Shown here piece after piece: positions 31,394 to 40,854 of a stretch of 64,000 nucleotides of DNA. The notes beneath the pieces were generated by a model. That model was given only the letters and a program-made list of their open reading frames with translations. It made no database searches and was not told where the DNA came from. The first letter of the stretch is position 1. The number at the start of each line of letters is the position of its first letter. A program made the translations under genes and the position numbers. This stretch comes from Burkholderiaceae bacterium (lineage in GTDB: Bacteria; Pseudomonadota; Gammaproteobacteria; Burkholderiales; Burkholderiaceae_C). The stretch is from NCBI GenBank assembly GCA_018780645.1, contig JADMJJ010000007.1, positions 62,001 through 126,000 of the forward strand. Direction: 5' to 3'.

Positions 31394-32635
31394 TCAGGAC
31401 TTGCGAGCCGGGGCGGCTGCGGCCGCCTCGCGCAGCTTGTCCTTCTTGCTCTTGCGAGCTCCCTTGACGCCGCCCGCCGCCTGGTCAGGCGAGGCGACTT
31501 CCACCGGCTCGAAGCCGGTGATCTGCTCGCGCGGTACGCGCTGCTGCTGGCGCTTCTCGATCAGTCGGAAATGCCCCTCGGTGCCGGCGCTGATGAAGCT
31601 CACCGCCAGGCCGGCATGGCCCGCGCGGCCGGTGCGGCCGATGCGGTGGGTGTAGTCGGCCGCCGCACGCGGCAGGTCATAGTTGACGACCACCGGCAGC
31701 TTGGAGATGTCCAGGCCCCGCGCGGCCACATCGGTGGCCACCAGTACACGCACCTGGCCGGCCTTGAAGGCCTCCAGCGCGTCCACCCGCCCGCCCTGGC
31801 TCAGATCGCCATGCAGGCTGGCGGCCTGGATGCCGGCGCGGCCCAGCTTGTCGGCCACCAGTTCGGTGGCGTACTTGGTGGCCACGAACACCAGCACCTG
31901 GGTCCAATTCTGGCTCTCGATAAGATGGCGCAGCAGCTGGGTGCGGCGCGGTACGTCCACCTCGATGGCGCGCTGCACGATCTCGGCCACCGGCTCGGGG
32001 GCGATGTCGATACGGACTGGATCAAGCAGCAGGGTCTGTGCCAGCGCCTGCACCTCGGGCGGGAAGGTGGCCGAGAAGAACAGGTTCTGGCGCCGCGCCG
32101 GCAGCAGCGCCTGGATGCGCGCCCACTCGTCGGCAAAGCCCAGGTTCAAGAGCTTGTCGGCCTCGTCCAGCACCAAGAGGCTGACGGCGCCCAGGCTCAG
32201 CGCGTTGTGGTCGACCAGGTCCAGCAGCCGGCCCGGCGTGGCCACCGCCACATCGGCGCCGCCGCGCAAGGCCATCATCTGCGGATTGATAGACACGCCG
32301 CCGAATACCACCGCCACCTTCGGCCGGTTGAGCAGAAAGCGGCCGACGTCATTCAGGAACTCGCCGACCTGTAGCGCCAGTTCGCGCGTCGGCACCAGTA
32401 TCAGCGCCTGGGTGCGGCGCGGTCCTTCCAGCCGGCCCAGCTGGACGAAGCGCTGCAGCAGCGGCAGGCCGAAGGCGGCCGTCTTGCCGGTGCCGGTCTG
32501 GGCGCTGGCCAGCACATCGGCGCCACGCAGGGCCGGCGGAATGGCCTCGGTCTGAACCGGAGTGGGCTCTTGATAGCCATGCTCGCCCACGGCGCGCAGC
32601 AGGGCCGAGGTCAAACCAAGGGAAGCGAATGACAT
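31394..32635 (-). CDS. DEAD/DEAH-box RNA helicase (RhlE-like)
   Basis: MSFASLGLTSALLRAVGEHGYQEPTPVQTEAIPPALRGADVLASAQTGTGKTAAFGLP; VLDEADKLL; HRIGRTGRAG. Confidence 0.95.
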   Translation of the reverse strand: MSFASLGLTSALLRAVGEHGYQEPTPVQTEAIPPALRGADVLASAQTGTGKTAAFGLPLLQRFVQLGRLEGPRRTQALILVPTRELALQVGEFLNDVGRFLLNRPKVAVVFGGVSINPQMMALRGGADVAVATPGRLLDLVDHNALSLGAVSLLVLDEADKLLNLGFADEWARIQALLPARRQNLFFSATFPPEVQALAQTLLLDPVRIDIAPEPVAEIVQRAIEVDVPRRTQLLRHLIESQNWTQVLVFVATKYATELVADKLGRAGIQAASLHGDLSQGGRVDALEAFKAGQVRVLVATDVAARGLDISKLPVVVNYDLPRAAADYTHRIGRTGRAGHAGLAVSFISAGTEGHFRLIEKRQQQRVPREQITGFEPVEVASPDQAAGGVKGARKSKKDKLREAAAAAPARKS

Positions 32636-32697
32636 GACTGTTCCATAGGGGCCGCAGGGCGCGGCTAACCGTGGATTGTCGCAAACCTGAGGCCCTG

Positions 32698-33360
32698 TCA
32701 GGCCAGCACGCCCAGCAGCCAGCGATTCAGCGCGGTGATCTCCTGCGGGTGGACGGCGTGCTGCATGTCGTAGGCCTGCCATTGCGGCGCATAGCCCAGG
32801 CGCTGCAGCTCATCCCTGGCGGCCTCGGCGCGCGCGATGGGCACGACCGGGTCCTGTCGGCCATGGGCCATAAAGATGGGCACCAGGGCGTTGGCCTCGC
32901 TGCGCTCGGCCTCTGTGGTGCTCAGCAGCGGCAGATAGCCCGACAGGCCCACCAGTCCGGCCAGGCGTTCGCGGTGACGCAGGCCGGTCAGCAGGGCCAT
33001 CGCGCAACCCTGGGAAAAGCCCATCAGCACGATGCGCGAGGCCGGTATGCCGCGCGCGACTTCCTTGGCGATCAAGGCCTCGATGTCGCGCTGTGAGTCA
33101 CGCAGGCCGGCCTCGTCTTCCTGGCGGTCTATGGCCGTGCCGCGGATGTCGTACCAGGCGCGCATTGCATAGCCGCCATTGATCGTCACCGGGCGCACAG
33201 GCGCATGGGGCAGCACGAAGCGCACGCCGCCGACGGCCGCCAGGTCCAGCTCGTCGCAGATAGGCTCGAAGTCATGGCCGTCGGCGCCCAGGCCGTGCAA
33301 CACGATGATGGTGGCGCGGGGGCTGTCGGTGGTCTGTACTTCTATGGTTTCAAGTGTCAT
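32698..33360 (-). CDS. Phospholipase/carboxylesterase (COG0400-type)
   Basis: ATIIVLHGLGADGHDFEPI; IVLMGFSQGCAMALLTGL; FMAHGRQDPVVPI. Confidence 0.92.
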   Translation of the reverse strand: MTLETIEVQTTDSPRATIIVLHGLGADGHDFEPICDELDLAAVGGVRFVLPHAPVRPVTINGGYAMRAWYDIRGTAIDRQEDEAGLRDSQRDIEALIAKEVARGIPASRIVLMGFSQGCAMALLTGLRHRERLAGLVGLSGYLPLLSTTEAERSEANALVPIFMAHGRQDPVVPIARAEAARDELQRLGYAPQWQAYDMQHAVHPQEITALNRWLLGVLA

Positions 33361-33401
33361 GGTGAGCTCCTGGCCCAGTGTGCCATGCCATCATCCGCCC
33401 C

Positions 33402-34238
33402 ATGCCTCCCGAGTTCGAGCACGCCAGCGACCAGGCCCGCTACCGCCGCCCCGCGCACCGCGCCGGGGTGGAGCTGTACCACGCCAGCATCCTGCGCCAC
33501 CGTTTCGAGCCGCACACGCACGAGGCCTATGGCCTTGGCGCCATCACCGATGGGGTGGGGCGCTTTCGCTGGCATGGTGGCGAGCATCTGGCGCCCCGCG
33601 CCACCTTGATGCTGATGAACCCCGAAGACATTCACACCGGTCAGGCCGAGACCGAGGCCGGCTGGGGCTACCGCATGGCCTATCTGGACGCCGACCTGCT
33701 GGCCGAGCTCAGCGGTGAGCCGGGGTGGTGGTTCGATGCGGCCGTGGCTCACGACGCGCACAGCGCGGTCGAGGTGGCGGGGCTGATCGGCGGCCTGTGG
33801 CACAGCACCGATGCGCTCGATTTCGACAGCCGCCTGCTGCTGCTGGTGCAGGCACTGCGCCGCCATGCCCGTGTTGGCGGGCCCGAGGCGCGGGCCGATG
33901 CCGCGATACGCTTCGCCCCGGTGCTGGACTTCATGCGCGCCCATCTGCACGAGACCGTGACCCTGGACCAATTGGCCGCCGTGGCCGGTTTGAGCCCCTT
34001 CCACTTCCTGCGCAGCTTCAAAGCCCAGCGCCATGCGACGCCGCAGCAGGTCCTGATGGCGATGCGGCTGATACAGGCCAAGCGGATGCTGTCGCTGGGC
34101 GAACCGCCGGCCGGGGTGGCCGCCGCCGTGGGCCTGACCGACCAGGCGCACCTGAACCGCGCCTTCGTCTGCCGCTACGGCGTCACGCCGGGTCGCTACC
34201 AACAGCAATTGGGTACAAGACCGCATCGCCAGCCCTGA
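33402..34238 (+). CDS. AraC-family transcriptional regulator
   Basis: LDQLAAVAGLSPFHFLRSFKAQRHATPQQVLMAMRLIQAKRMLSLGEPPAGVAAAVGLTDQAHLNRAFVCRYGVTPGRY. Confidence 0.93.
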   Translation: MPPEFEHASDQARYRRPAHRAGVELYHASILRHRFEPHTHEAYGLGAITDGVGRFRWHGGEHLAPRATLMLMNPEDIHTGQAETEAGWGYRMAYLDADLLAELSGEPGWWFDAAVAHDAHSAVEVAGLIGGLWHSTDALDFDSRLLLLVQALRRHARVGGPEARADAAIRFAPVLDFMRAHLHETVTLDQLAAVAGLSPFHFLRSFKAQRHATPQQVLMAMRLIQAKRMLSLGEPPAGVAAAVGLTDQAHLNRAFVCRYGVTPGRYQQQLGTRPHRQP

Positions 34239-34252
34239 GCCACACTGTGGCC

Positions 34253-35248
34253 ATGTGGATAGGAACCTCGTTTGCACTTGCCGCCGGCCTGATGTGGGGG
34301 CTGGTCTTTGTTGCGCCCCTGATGCTGCCCGACTACCCGGCGGCCCTGCTGTCGTTCGGCCGCTATCTGGCCTTCGGGCTGATCGCCCTGCCGCTGGGCT
34401 GGCTGGACCGCAAGAATCTGGCCGGCTTCGAGCGCGGTGACTGGCTGGAGGCGCTGAAGCTCTCGGCCATAGGCAATGTGCTGTACTACCTGTGCCTGGC
34501 CGCTGCCATACAGCGGGCCGGCGGGCCGCTGCCGACGATGATCATAGGCACCCTGCCGGTGGTCATCGCCATCAGCTCGAACCTGCGTGACGCCAAGCGC
34601 GACGGCCGTCTGCCCTGGGGGCGGCTGGCACCGTCCCTGGCCTTGATCGCCGCCGGCATCGCCTGCGTCAACCAGGTCGAGCTGGAACATCTGCGCGCGC
34701 AGACCGATGTGGACCTGGGCCGCTATGCCAGCGGCGCATTGCTGGCCCTGGTCGCCGTGGCCTGCTGGACCTGGTACCCGATGCGCAATGCCGACTGGCT
34801 GCGCACCCATGCTCAGCGCAGCCCGCGCAGCTGGGCCACGGCACAGGGGCTGATGACCTTGCCGCTGGCGCTGACCGGCTATCTGGCGCTGTGGCTTTGG
34901 AGTGCGGTCGTCGGCACCCAGCCCTGGTCGGCCGATGCCACCTTTGTGATGCCACTGGGCCCGCGCCCGCTGCCCTTCATTGGCCTGATGCTGGCCATAG
35001 GCCTGTTCGCCTCCTGGCTGGGCACGCTGTGCTGGAACGAGGCCAGCCAGCGCCTGCCGACCGCCCTGGTCGGCCAACTGATCGTGTTCGAGACGCTGGC
35101 CGCCCTGGCCTATGCCTTCATGCTGCGCGGCCAGAGCCCGGCACCGCTCACCCTGGCTGGCATTGTTCTGCTGGTGGCCGGCGTGATGTGGGCGCTGCGC
35201 ATCAAGCCGGTGGCGGCCGAGGTGGAAGCCGCCGGCGGCGCGCATTGA
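34253..35248 (+). CDS. DMT/EamA-family transporter
   Basis: MWIGTSFALAAGLMWGLVFVAPLML..., ten hydrophobic segments. Confidence 0.88.
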   Translation: MWIGTSFALAAGLMWGLVFVAPLMLPDYPAALLSFGRYLAFGLIALPLGWLDRKNLAGFERGDWLEALKLSAIGNVLYYLCLAAAIQRAGGPLPTMIIGTLPVVIAISSNLRDAKRDGRLPWGRLAPSLALIAAGIACVNQVELEHLRAQTDVDLGRYASGALLALVAVACWTWYPMRNADWLRTHAQRSPRSWATAQGLMTLPLALTGYLALWLWSAVVGTQPWSADATFVMPLGPRPLPFIGLMLAIGLFASWLGTLCWNEASQRLPTALVGQLIVFETLAALAYAFMLRGQSPAPLTLAGIVLLVAGVMWALRIKPVAAEVEAAGGAH

Positions 35249-35351
35249 TGCCGATTTCCTGAGGCTGAGGGCCAAAAGCCTGGCCCGGCCAGATTAAAGT
35301 CGGGGCTGCGGCGACAGGGCCGCGACAACGCCACAGAGCGTTTCTCAGGGA

Positions 35352-36962
35352 GTGACCACGATGAAGCAAGACATGGCCTGCGCCTTTTGGCGCAGTGGCT
35401 CGGCGTTCGCGCTGAGCCTGGTTTTGACCGCCTGCGGCGGCGGCGAGGCCGGCACTCCGGTGTTCGGCCAGGCCGCGCAGAGGCCAGACCCGGTGCAGCC
35501 CGCCCAGCCGGTCCAACCCGACGCCCTGCCGGCCAGCACCTCGGTGGCCCAGCAATGCGCGCCCGACAACCCCCATGCCGATGCCGCGAACCGCGGCGGC
35601 AGCCTGAGCCGCGAGAAGCTGTGGCTTCGCGCCTACTTCGACGAGGCCTATCTGTGGCGCGAGCAGGTGCCCTACGTCAATGCCGACGCCTATGTCAGCA
35701 GCGATGTCCCGGCGGCGCTGAACGCCTACTTTCATGCGCTGAAGACGCCTCAGATCACGCCCTCGGGCGCACGCCGCGACCAGTTCAGCTTCAGCTACCC
35801 GACCGAGGAATGGGAGCAGCTGTCCCGCGGCGGCGTATCGCTGGGCTATGGGCTGGAATGGACGCAGACCACCAGCACAGGCGCGCGGCGGCTGCGCATC
35901 GCCTATGTCGAGCCGGTGGGCCCGGCGGCCCAGGCCGGCCTGCAGCGCGGTGACGAGCTGCTCAGCGTCGATGGGGTCAGTGCCAGCGCTGCCGATGGAG
36001 CCAGCGTGGATCGGGTGAACGCGGCCCTCTATCCGGCCACAGCGGGCGCGTCCCATGGCTTTGTGTTCCAGCGCAACAGCGGCGGCCAGCTGAGCCTCAC
36101 GCTGAGCAGCGCGGCCAGCGTCAAGCAGCCGGTGCTGATGCGTCAGGTGTTCGCCGCCACCGACGGCCGGCAGGTCGGCCATATGGTGTTCAACGACCAT
36201 ATCGCCCCGGCCGAGGCACAGTTGATCGAGGCGGTGGAGTTCTTCAGGCAGCAGGGCGTCAGCGATCTGGTGCTGGACCTGCGCTACAACGGCGGCGGCT
36301 TCCTCTATCTGGCCAGCCAGCTGGCCTACATGATCGCCGGCCCCGCGCCCACCGAGGGCAAGGTATTCGAGCAGCTCAGCTTCAACAACCGGCGCCAGGC
36401 CGACACGCAGAGCGCCCGTGCACGCACGCCGTTCTTCAACACCTCCTGCCTGCTGGTCGGTGACAACTGCACGTCGGAGCGGCCGCTGCCCAGCCTGGGG
36501 CTGAAGCGGGTCTATGTGTTGAGCCAGGCCGGCACCTGCTCGGCCAGCGAGGCCATCATCAACGGCCTGCGCGGCGTCGATGTCGAGGTGGTGCTGATCG
36601 GCGGGCGCAGCTGCGGCAAGCCCTATGGCTTCAGCGGCAAGAGCAACTGCGGCATCTCCTACTTCCCGATGGAGTTCGTCGGCGTCAATGCCAAGGGCTT
36701 TGGCGACTATGCCGATGGCTTCGTGCCGGCCGGCAGCGGCGGCAACGGTGTGCCCGGCTGCCAGGTGGCCGATGACCTGCAACACGCCTTGGGTGATCCG
36801 CAAGAGGCCATGCTGGCCGCGGCCCTGGTGCACCGCATCAGCGGGCAATGCCCGCCGCGCAGCCTGGCCCAGGCGCAGTCGGCGCCGGGCGCGGCCGACG
36901 GGTCGGCCTGGGAGCTGCGGCGTTCGCCGCTGCGCAGCAACCGCTTCCTGTTGCCTCGGTGA
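35352..36962 (+). CDS. S41-family peptidase with PDZ domain, lipoprotein
   Basis: Lipobox SLVLTACGGG; PDZ VGPAAQAGLQRGDELLSVDG; DLVLDLRYNGGGFLYLA; SQAGTCSASEAIINGLRG. Confidence 0.88.
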   Translation: MTTMKQDMACAFWRSGSAFALSLVLTACGGGEAGTPVFGQAAQRPDPVQPAQPVQPDALPASTSVAQQCAPDNPHADAANRGGSLSREKLWLRAYFDEAYLWREQVPYVNADAYVSSDVPAALNAYFHALKTPQITPSGARRDQFSFSYPTEEWEQLSRGGVSLGYGLEWTQTTSTGARRLRIAYVEPVGPAAQAGLQRGDELLSVDGVSASAADGASVDRVNAALYPATAGASHGFVFQRNSGGQLSLTLSSAASVKQPVLMRQVFAATDGRQVGHMVFNDHIAPAEAQLIEAVEFFRQQGVSDLVLDLRYNGGGFLYLASQLAYMIAGPAPTEGKVFEQLSFNNRRQADTQSARARTPFFNTSCLLVGDNCTSERPLPSLGLKRVYVLSQAGTCSASEAIINGLRGVDVEVVLIGGRSCGKPYGFSGKSNCGISYFPMEFVGVNAKGFGDYADGFVPAGSGGNGVPGCQVADDLQHALGDPQEAMLAAALVHRISGQCPPRSLAQAQSAPGAADGSAWELRRSPLRSNRFLLPR

Positions 36963-36999
36963 GGCTTGGGGTCGGGCCAGGAGGCCGACCCCGCAGCCA

Positions 37000-37746
37000 T
37001 CAGCTGCCCTTCTTGGGACGACCGGCCTTCAGCTGCAGCAGCGAGTCCAGCGTGGAGCGCAGTTGCTTGTCGCCCATGGCGGCCAGCGATTGCAGGCCGG
37101 CGCGCAGCAGCTCGCTCTTCTTGGTCGAGCGCTGGAAGCTCATCGCACGTTCCTTGAGGCGGTCGATCAGCTCGAAGTCGATGCGCGGCATCGTGAAGCT
37201 GTCACGCACCAGCTTCAGCTTGGCCTTGGCCTCGTCCTGGAAGCTGGGCTTGGCGACCGGCTTGGCAGCCGCTTTGGCCTTGGCCTTGGGGGCCGGCTTG
37301 GCTGCGGGTTTGGCGGCAGGCTTGGCTGTCGGCTTGGCCGCGGCCTTGACGGCGGGCTTGGCTGCCGGCTTGGCGACGGCCTTCTTCACAGCGGGCTTGG
37401 CGGCGGGCTTTGCCACCGGCTTTACCGCGACCTTCTTGGCTGCCGTCTTGGCTGCAGCAGCGGGCTTGGCCACGACGACGGCCTTGACGGCCTTCTTGGG
37501 GGCAGCCTTGGGTGCGGCGACCGGCTTGGTGGCGACGGCCTTCTTGGCGGCAGGCTTGGCAGCAGCCTTGACGGCGGGTTTGGCGGCCGGCTTGGCCTCA
37601 GCCTTGACTTCGACCTTGGCGGCCGGCTTCTTCTTGGCTGCAGGCTTGGCTGCGGGCGTCGGCGCGGCGACGGGTGCGGCGGCAACGGCCTCGTTGCCGT
37701 TCGCTGCTGCGGGGGCCTCGGTGGCCGGGGTGTTGGTGTTTGCCAT
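37000..37746 (-). CDS. Histone H1-like KPAA-repeat protein with C-terminal RHH-like segment
   Basis: Long (A/V)KPAAKP-type repeat followed by FTMPRIDFELIDRLKERAMSFQRSTKKSELLRAGLQSLAAM. Confidence 0.8.
   Translation of the reverse strand: MANTNTPATEAPAAANGNEAVAAAPVAAPTPAAKPAAKKKPAAKVEVKAEAKPAAKPAVKAAAKPAAKKAVATKPVAAPKAAPKKAVKAVVVAKPAAAAKTAAKKVAVKPVAKPAAKPAVKKAVAKPAAKPAVKAAAKPTAKPAAKPAAKPAPKAKAKAAAKPVAKPSFQDEAKAKLKLVRDSFTMPRIDFELIDRLKERAMSFQRSTKKSELLRAGLQSLAAMGDKQLRSTLDSLLQLKAGRPKKGS
37250..37690 (-). repeat. Degenerate in-gene tandem repeat encoding AKPAA(K/V)
   Basis: Repeated ggcttggc(n)gc units on the + strand, matching the KPAA protein repeat. Confidence 0.75.
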
Positions 37747-37763
37747 GGTGCGTCCTCGTGAAT

Positions 37764-37781
37764 AAATCGTATAAACGATTT
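37764..37781. promoter_or_regulatory. Palindromic dyad AAATCGT-ATAA-ACGATTT upstream of the histone-like gene
   Basis: Perfect 7 bp arms, 17 nt upstream of the ATG at 37746 on the - strand. Confidence 0.45.
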
Positions 37782-37826
37782 ACACCATATCACGAACAGC
37801 CGCGCCCAGGCCAGTGGGCGGCGCCT

Positions 37827-38444
37827 CTAGATCTTTGGAATCCTGATCCGGCTGACCATCAGCGAGCCGGAGATCGCGAACATCAGCACCAGTGGATGCA
37901 GGCGGAAGCCCGCGATATGGACCACGCCGAACCACAGCTGATCTCCCAGCGCGCCCTGCCAGGCGGCCAGGGCCAGCACCATCACCAGGCCCATCGAGGT
38001 GGGGATGGGCGTGCCCTCAAAGTACCTGACCTTGCCGTCATCGCCGGCGAGCTCCTCGGCGGTGACGTTGTAGCGCGCCAGCCTCGAGACGCCGCAGGCG
38101 ACGAAGAACACAAGGATGATGCGGTCGTACAGGCCCTGCATGCCGCAGCCATAGGCAATCGCCGCCGGCGCCACGCCGAAGGAAATCACGTCGGCCAGCG
38201 AGTCCAGCTCGCGGCCCATGGCCGAGCTTTGCTGGCGCCAGCGGGCGATGCGGCCGTCAAGCACATCGAACACTAGGGCCACCGGAATCAGCGCGCAGGC
38301 GAAGTAGATGTGCATCACCTCGCGGGTCTGCAGGTAGGACATCACCGCAAACAGCGCGCCCACGCCGCAGAAGGCATTGGCCAGGGTGAACCAATCCGCA
38401 AGGTGGAACTCGCGGATCATCGAAAACGGTTTGGGTCGGTTCAT
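37827..38444 (-). CDS. pssA: CDP-alcohol phosphatidyltransferase, phosphatidylserine synthase-like
   Basis: DVLDGRIARWRQQSSAMGRELDSLADVISFGVAPA motif. Confidence 0.88.
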   Translation of the reverse strand: MNRPKPFSMIREFHLADWFTLANAFCGVGALFAVMSYLQTREVMHIYFACALIPVALVFDVLDGRIARWRQQSSAMGRELDSLADVISFGVAPAAIAYGCGMQGLYDRIILVFFVACGVSRLARYNVTAEELAGDDGKVRYFEGTPIPTSMGLVMVLALAAWQGALGDQLWFGVVHIAGFRLHPLVLMFAISGSLMVSRIRIPKI

Positions 38445-38478
38445 GGCGGCAAGGATAGTCCAGGCGGCCGCGCGTTGC

Positions 38479-40227
38479 CTAACGGGCGGTCGCGGGCAAG
38501 GGCAGCGGCCTGCCCTCGGACTGCGCAGGCACGCGCAGTCCCAGCAGCCGGCTCAGGGTCGGGGCGATATCGGCCACCTCGACGCGGGTGTTGACCTGGC
38601 CCTGGCCAATCCAGCGCGGGCCGTAGCTCAGGATGGGCACATGGGTGTCATAGGCATGGGGCGTGCCATGCGAGCTGCCTCCCACCCGCGAGCTGATCAG
38701 CCAGTTCGGCTTGACCACCACCTGCAGCGAGCTGGCGATGTCCGGGTGCCAGGACTTGCGCATCGCCGCCAGGTGGGGCGTGCTCACGTCCTGGCTCTCA
38801 AGCAAGCGCTGGGCCGCCCCCGAGCTTGCCTGACCCCCTTGGGGGGCCTGACGCGAAGCGGCAGGTTTGGGGGCGCTCAGTAGCTGCTCGCGGGTGAACA
38901 CATCGGCGATGCCATCTACCTGCAGCAGCAGGGTCTTGGCCTCCTTGTCGACAGCGGCCGGATCGAGCTTCTTGGCCGCGATCAGCTTGCTGTCGAGCAG
39001 GACGCCTCCGCCCGACCAGCCCAGCGCCCACTTGCCCTCGCCGAACTTCTGGGCCAGGCCGGTGTTCAGCCAGGCCAGCGTCTGGCTCGGGTTCAGCCGG
39101 CCGGCGTCGAGGCCCTGGCTGCTGCTCCATTCCGGCGTGTCCACGAAACCATGGTCGGCGGTAAGCACGGCCACATAGTTGCCGGCGCCCACCTTCGCAT
39201 CCAGATAGCGGAAGAAGGCCTGCAGATGCTGGTCCAGCCGCAGCATGTGGTCGTGCGACAGGCGCGACTCGGGTCCGAAGGCATGGTTCACATAGTCGTG
39301 GCTGGACAGGCTGATCGACAGGATGTCGGGTGTGTCGTCCTGGCCCAGCGCCTCGCCCTCGATCGCCGCACGGGCGAAGGCCAGGGTCAGCTCGTCGGCA
39401 AAGGGGGTGGCCAGCAGATTGCCGTAGAACAGCGGGCCTGGTTTCTCGTTCTTGTCGCCGATCAGCGCCGGCAGCCTGTTGCCATTGCCGCTGTTGACCT
39501 GCCAGGCCTTGCCGTCGGGCACCGACCGTGTGTAAGCCGCCTCGGGCAGCAGGGCTGTCCAGCTCTGCTTGAAATAGGCATCGGCCGGCTTGGCCGCATT
39601 GAAGGTCTTGACCCATTGCGGATGGGCCGGCATGTAGTAGCTGCTGCTGGCGAACTGGCCGCTTTCGCCCATATACATATAGGCGGTGCCGAGCTTGCCA
39701 GCGGGCAGGATGGCGCCGCGGTCCTTGCCCGAGATGGCGATCACCTTGGCGCCGGGTCGCGCGCCACGCAGCACATCCCCCACGGTCTCGGCACGCAGAT
39801 TCCTGGGGCTGGTGCCGGCCAGCGGCGCGGTCTTGTTCTCCAGATACTGATGGGCCTCGTCTCCGGTGCAATAGACGGGCGCACCTGTGTTCGGGTTGCG
39901 CCATTCGTTGCTGATGATGCCGGTGCGGTGCGGATAGGCGCCGGTCAGCATCACCGCGTGGCCGGCCGCCGTCACGGTGTGGCCATGGCCGTAGTGGGCG
40001 TCCGCGAACCAGGCGCCGCGATCGAGAAAGCGCTTGAAACCGTCCGGTGCCAGCTGGTCTCGGTAGCCGGTGACCTGGCGCATCGGCAGCCCGTCCACCA
40101 CCATGAAGACCAGCAGCTTGGGCGGGGGCGTCGCGGCAACCGGTGCCGTGCCGCAGCCGACCAGCAGTGCGAGGCCGGCCAAGCTAAGCAGGGCGGCGCG
40201 AACCAGGGGGTGGTCAGTGAGCTGCAT
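38479..40227 (-). CDS. Alkaline phosphatase/type I phosphodiesterase-family lipoprotein
   Basis: Lipobox LALLVGCGTAP; LLVFMVVDGLPMRQVTGYRD...TVTAAGHAVMLTGAYPHRTGIISNEW; VAVLTADHGFVDTPE. Confidence 0.88.
   Translation of the reverse strand: MQLTDHPLVRAALLSLAGLALLVGCGTAPVAATPPPKLLVFMVVDGLPMRQVTGYRDQLAPDGFKRFLDRGAWFADAHYGHGHTVTAAGHAVMLTGAYPHRTGIISNEWRNPNTGAPVYCTGDEAHQYLENKTAPLAGTSPRNLRAETVGDVLRGARPGAKVIAISGKDRGAILPAGKLGTAYMYMGESGQFASSSYYMPAHPQWVKTFNAAKPADAYFKQSWTALLPEAAYTRSVPDGKAWQVNSGNGNRLPALIGDKNEKPGPLFYGNLLATPFADELTLAFARAAIEGEALGQDDTPDILSISLSSHDYVNHAFGPESRLSHDHMLRLDQHLQAFFRYLDAKVGAGNYVAVLTADHGFVDTPEWSSSQGLDAGRLNPSQTLAWLNTGLAQKFGEGKWALGWSGGGVLLDSKLIAAKKLDPAAVDKEAKTLLLQVDGIADVFTREQLLSAPKPAASRQAPQGGQASSGAAQRLLESQDVSTPHLAAMRKSWHPDIASSLQVVVKPNWLISSRVGGSSHGTPHAYDTHVPILSYGPRWIGQGQVNTRVEVADIAPTLSRLLGLRVPAQSEGRPLPLPATAR
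38808..38880 (+). repeat. Dispersed ~75 bp palindromic repeat, copy B (inside the phosphodiesterase CDS, antisense to it)
   Basis: gctgggccgcccccgagcttgcctgacccccttggggggcctgacgcgaagcggcaggtttgggggcgctcag. Confidence 0.8.
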
Positions 40228-40380
40228 GGATTTTCACGTTCTATGAGGTGGCTCAAGTGTGCCTGAGTGCGACCTGGGCACCATGCTGCAATGCGCCCGT
40301 CCGCATTGCCTTGTCGGCCTCAAGTGCCGGCGCGGGGGGCCGATGAAGGTACCTGTGTTCAACAACCGTCGGAGATACTG

Positions 40381-40839
40381 ATGAAGCTGTGGAAATTGCT
40401 GTCGGGCCTTGTGATCGGTGCGTCGCTGCTGGCCTCGGCCCAGGCGCAGGAACGTGCCACCCAGGCCGAGGCCTCGGCCCTGGTTGATGCGGCAGTGGCC
40501 CTGGTGGCCAAGCTGGGCGTGGAGAAGGCCGCCGCCGAGTTGACGAATGATGCGAAATGGCGCGCCAAGGGCACCAGCATCTTCCTGCAGGACAACAAGG
40601 GCAACTGCCTGGCTCATTCGACCAATGCCAAGCTGGTCGGCAAGAACACCTTGGAGATCAAGGACCCCAGCGGCAAGGCCTTCATCAAGGAGATGACCGA
40701 TCTGGCCGCCGGCAAGGGCACGGGGTGGGTCAGCTACGAGTTCGCCGACCCGATCGAGAAGAAGATCACCGCCCGGGTGGCCTACGTCAAGAAGGTGCCT
40801 GGTTTTGACGGGTTCGTTGGCGGCGCCACCGTGAAATGA
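40381..40839 (+). CDS. Secreted single-cache-domain-like protein
   Basis: MKLWKLLSGLVIGASLLASAQAQ; AKGTSIFLQDNKGNCLAHSTNAKLVGKNTLEIKDPSGKAFIKEM. Confidence 0.72.
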   Translation: MKLWKLLSGLVIGASLLASAQAQERATQAEASALVDAAVALVAKLGVEKAAAELTNDAKWRAKGTSIFLQDNKGNCLAHSTNAKLVGKNTLEIKDPSGKAFIKEMTDLAAGKGTGWVSYEFADPIEKKITARVAYVKKVPGFDGFVGGATVK

Positions 40840-40854
40840 GGCTGAGGTGGCGAG

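Noticed and set aside
37250-37690. CRISPR-like or satellite tandem repeat
   Set aside because: Periodicity is explained by the KPAA amino-acid repeat of the histone-like CDS; units are degenerate with no unique spacers.
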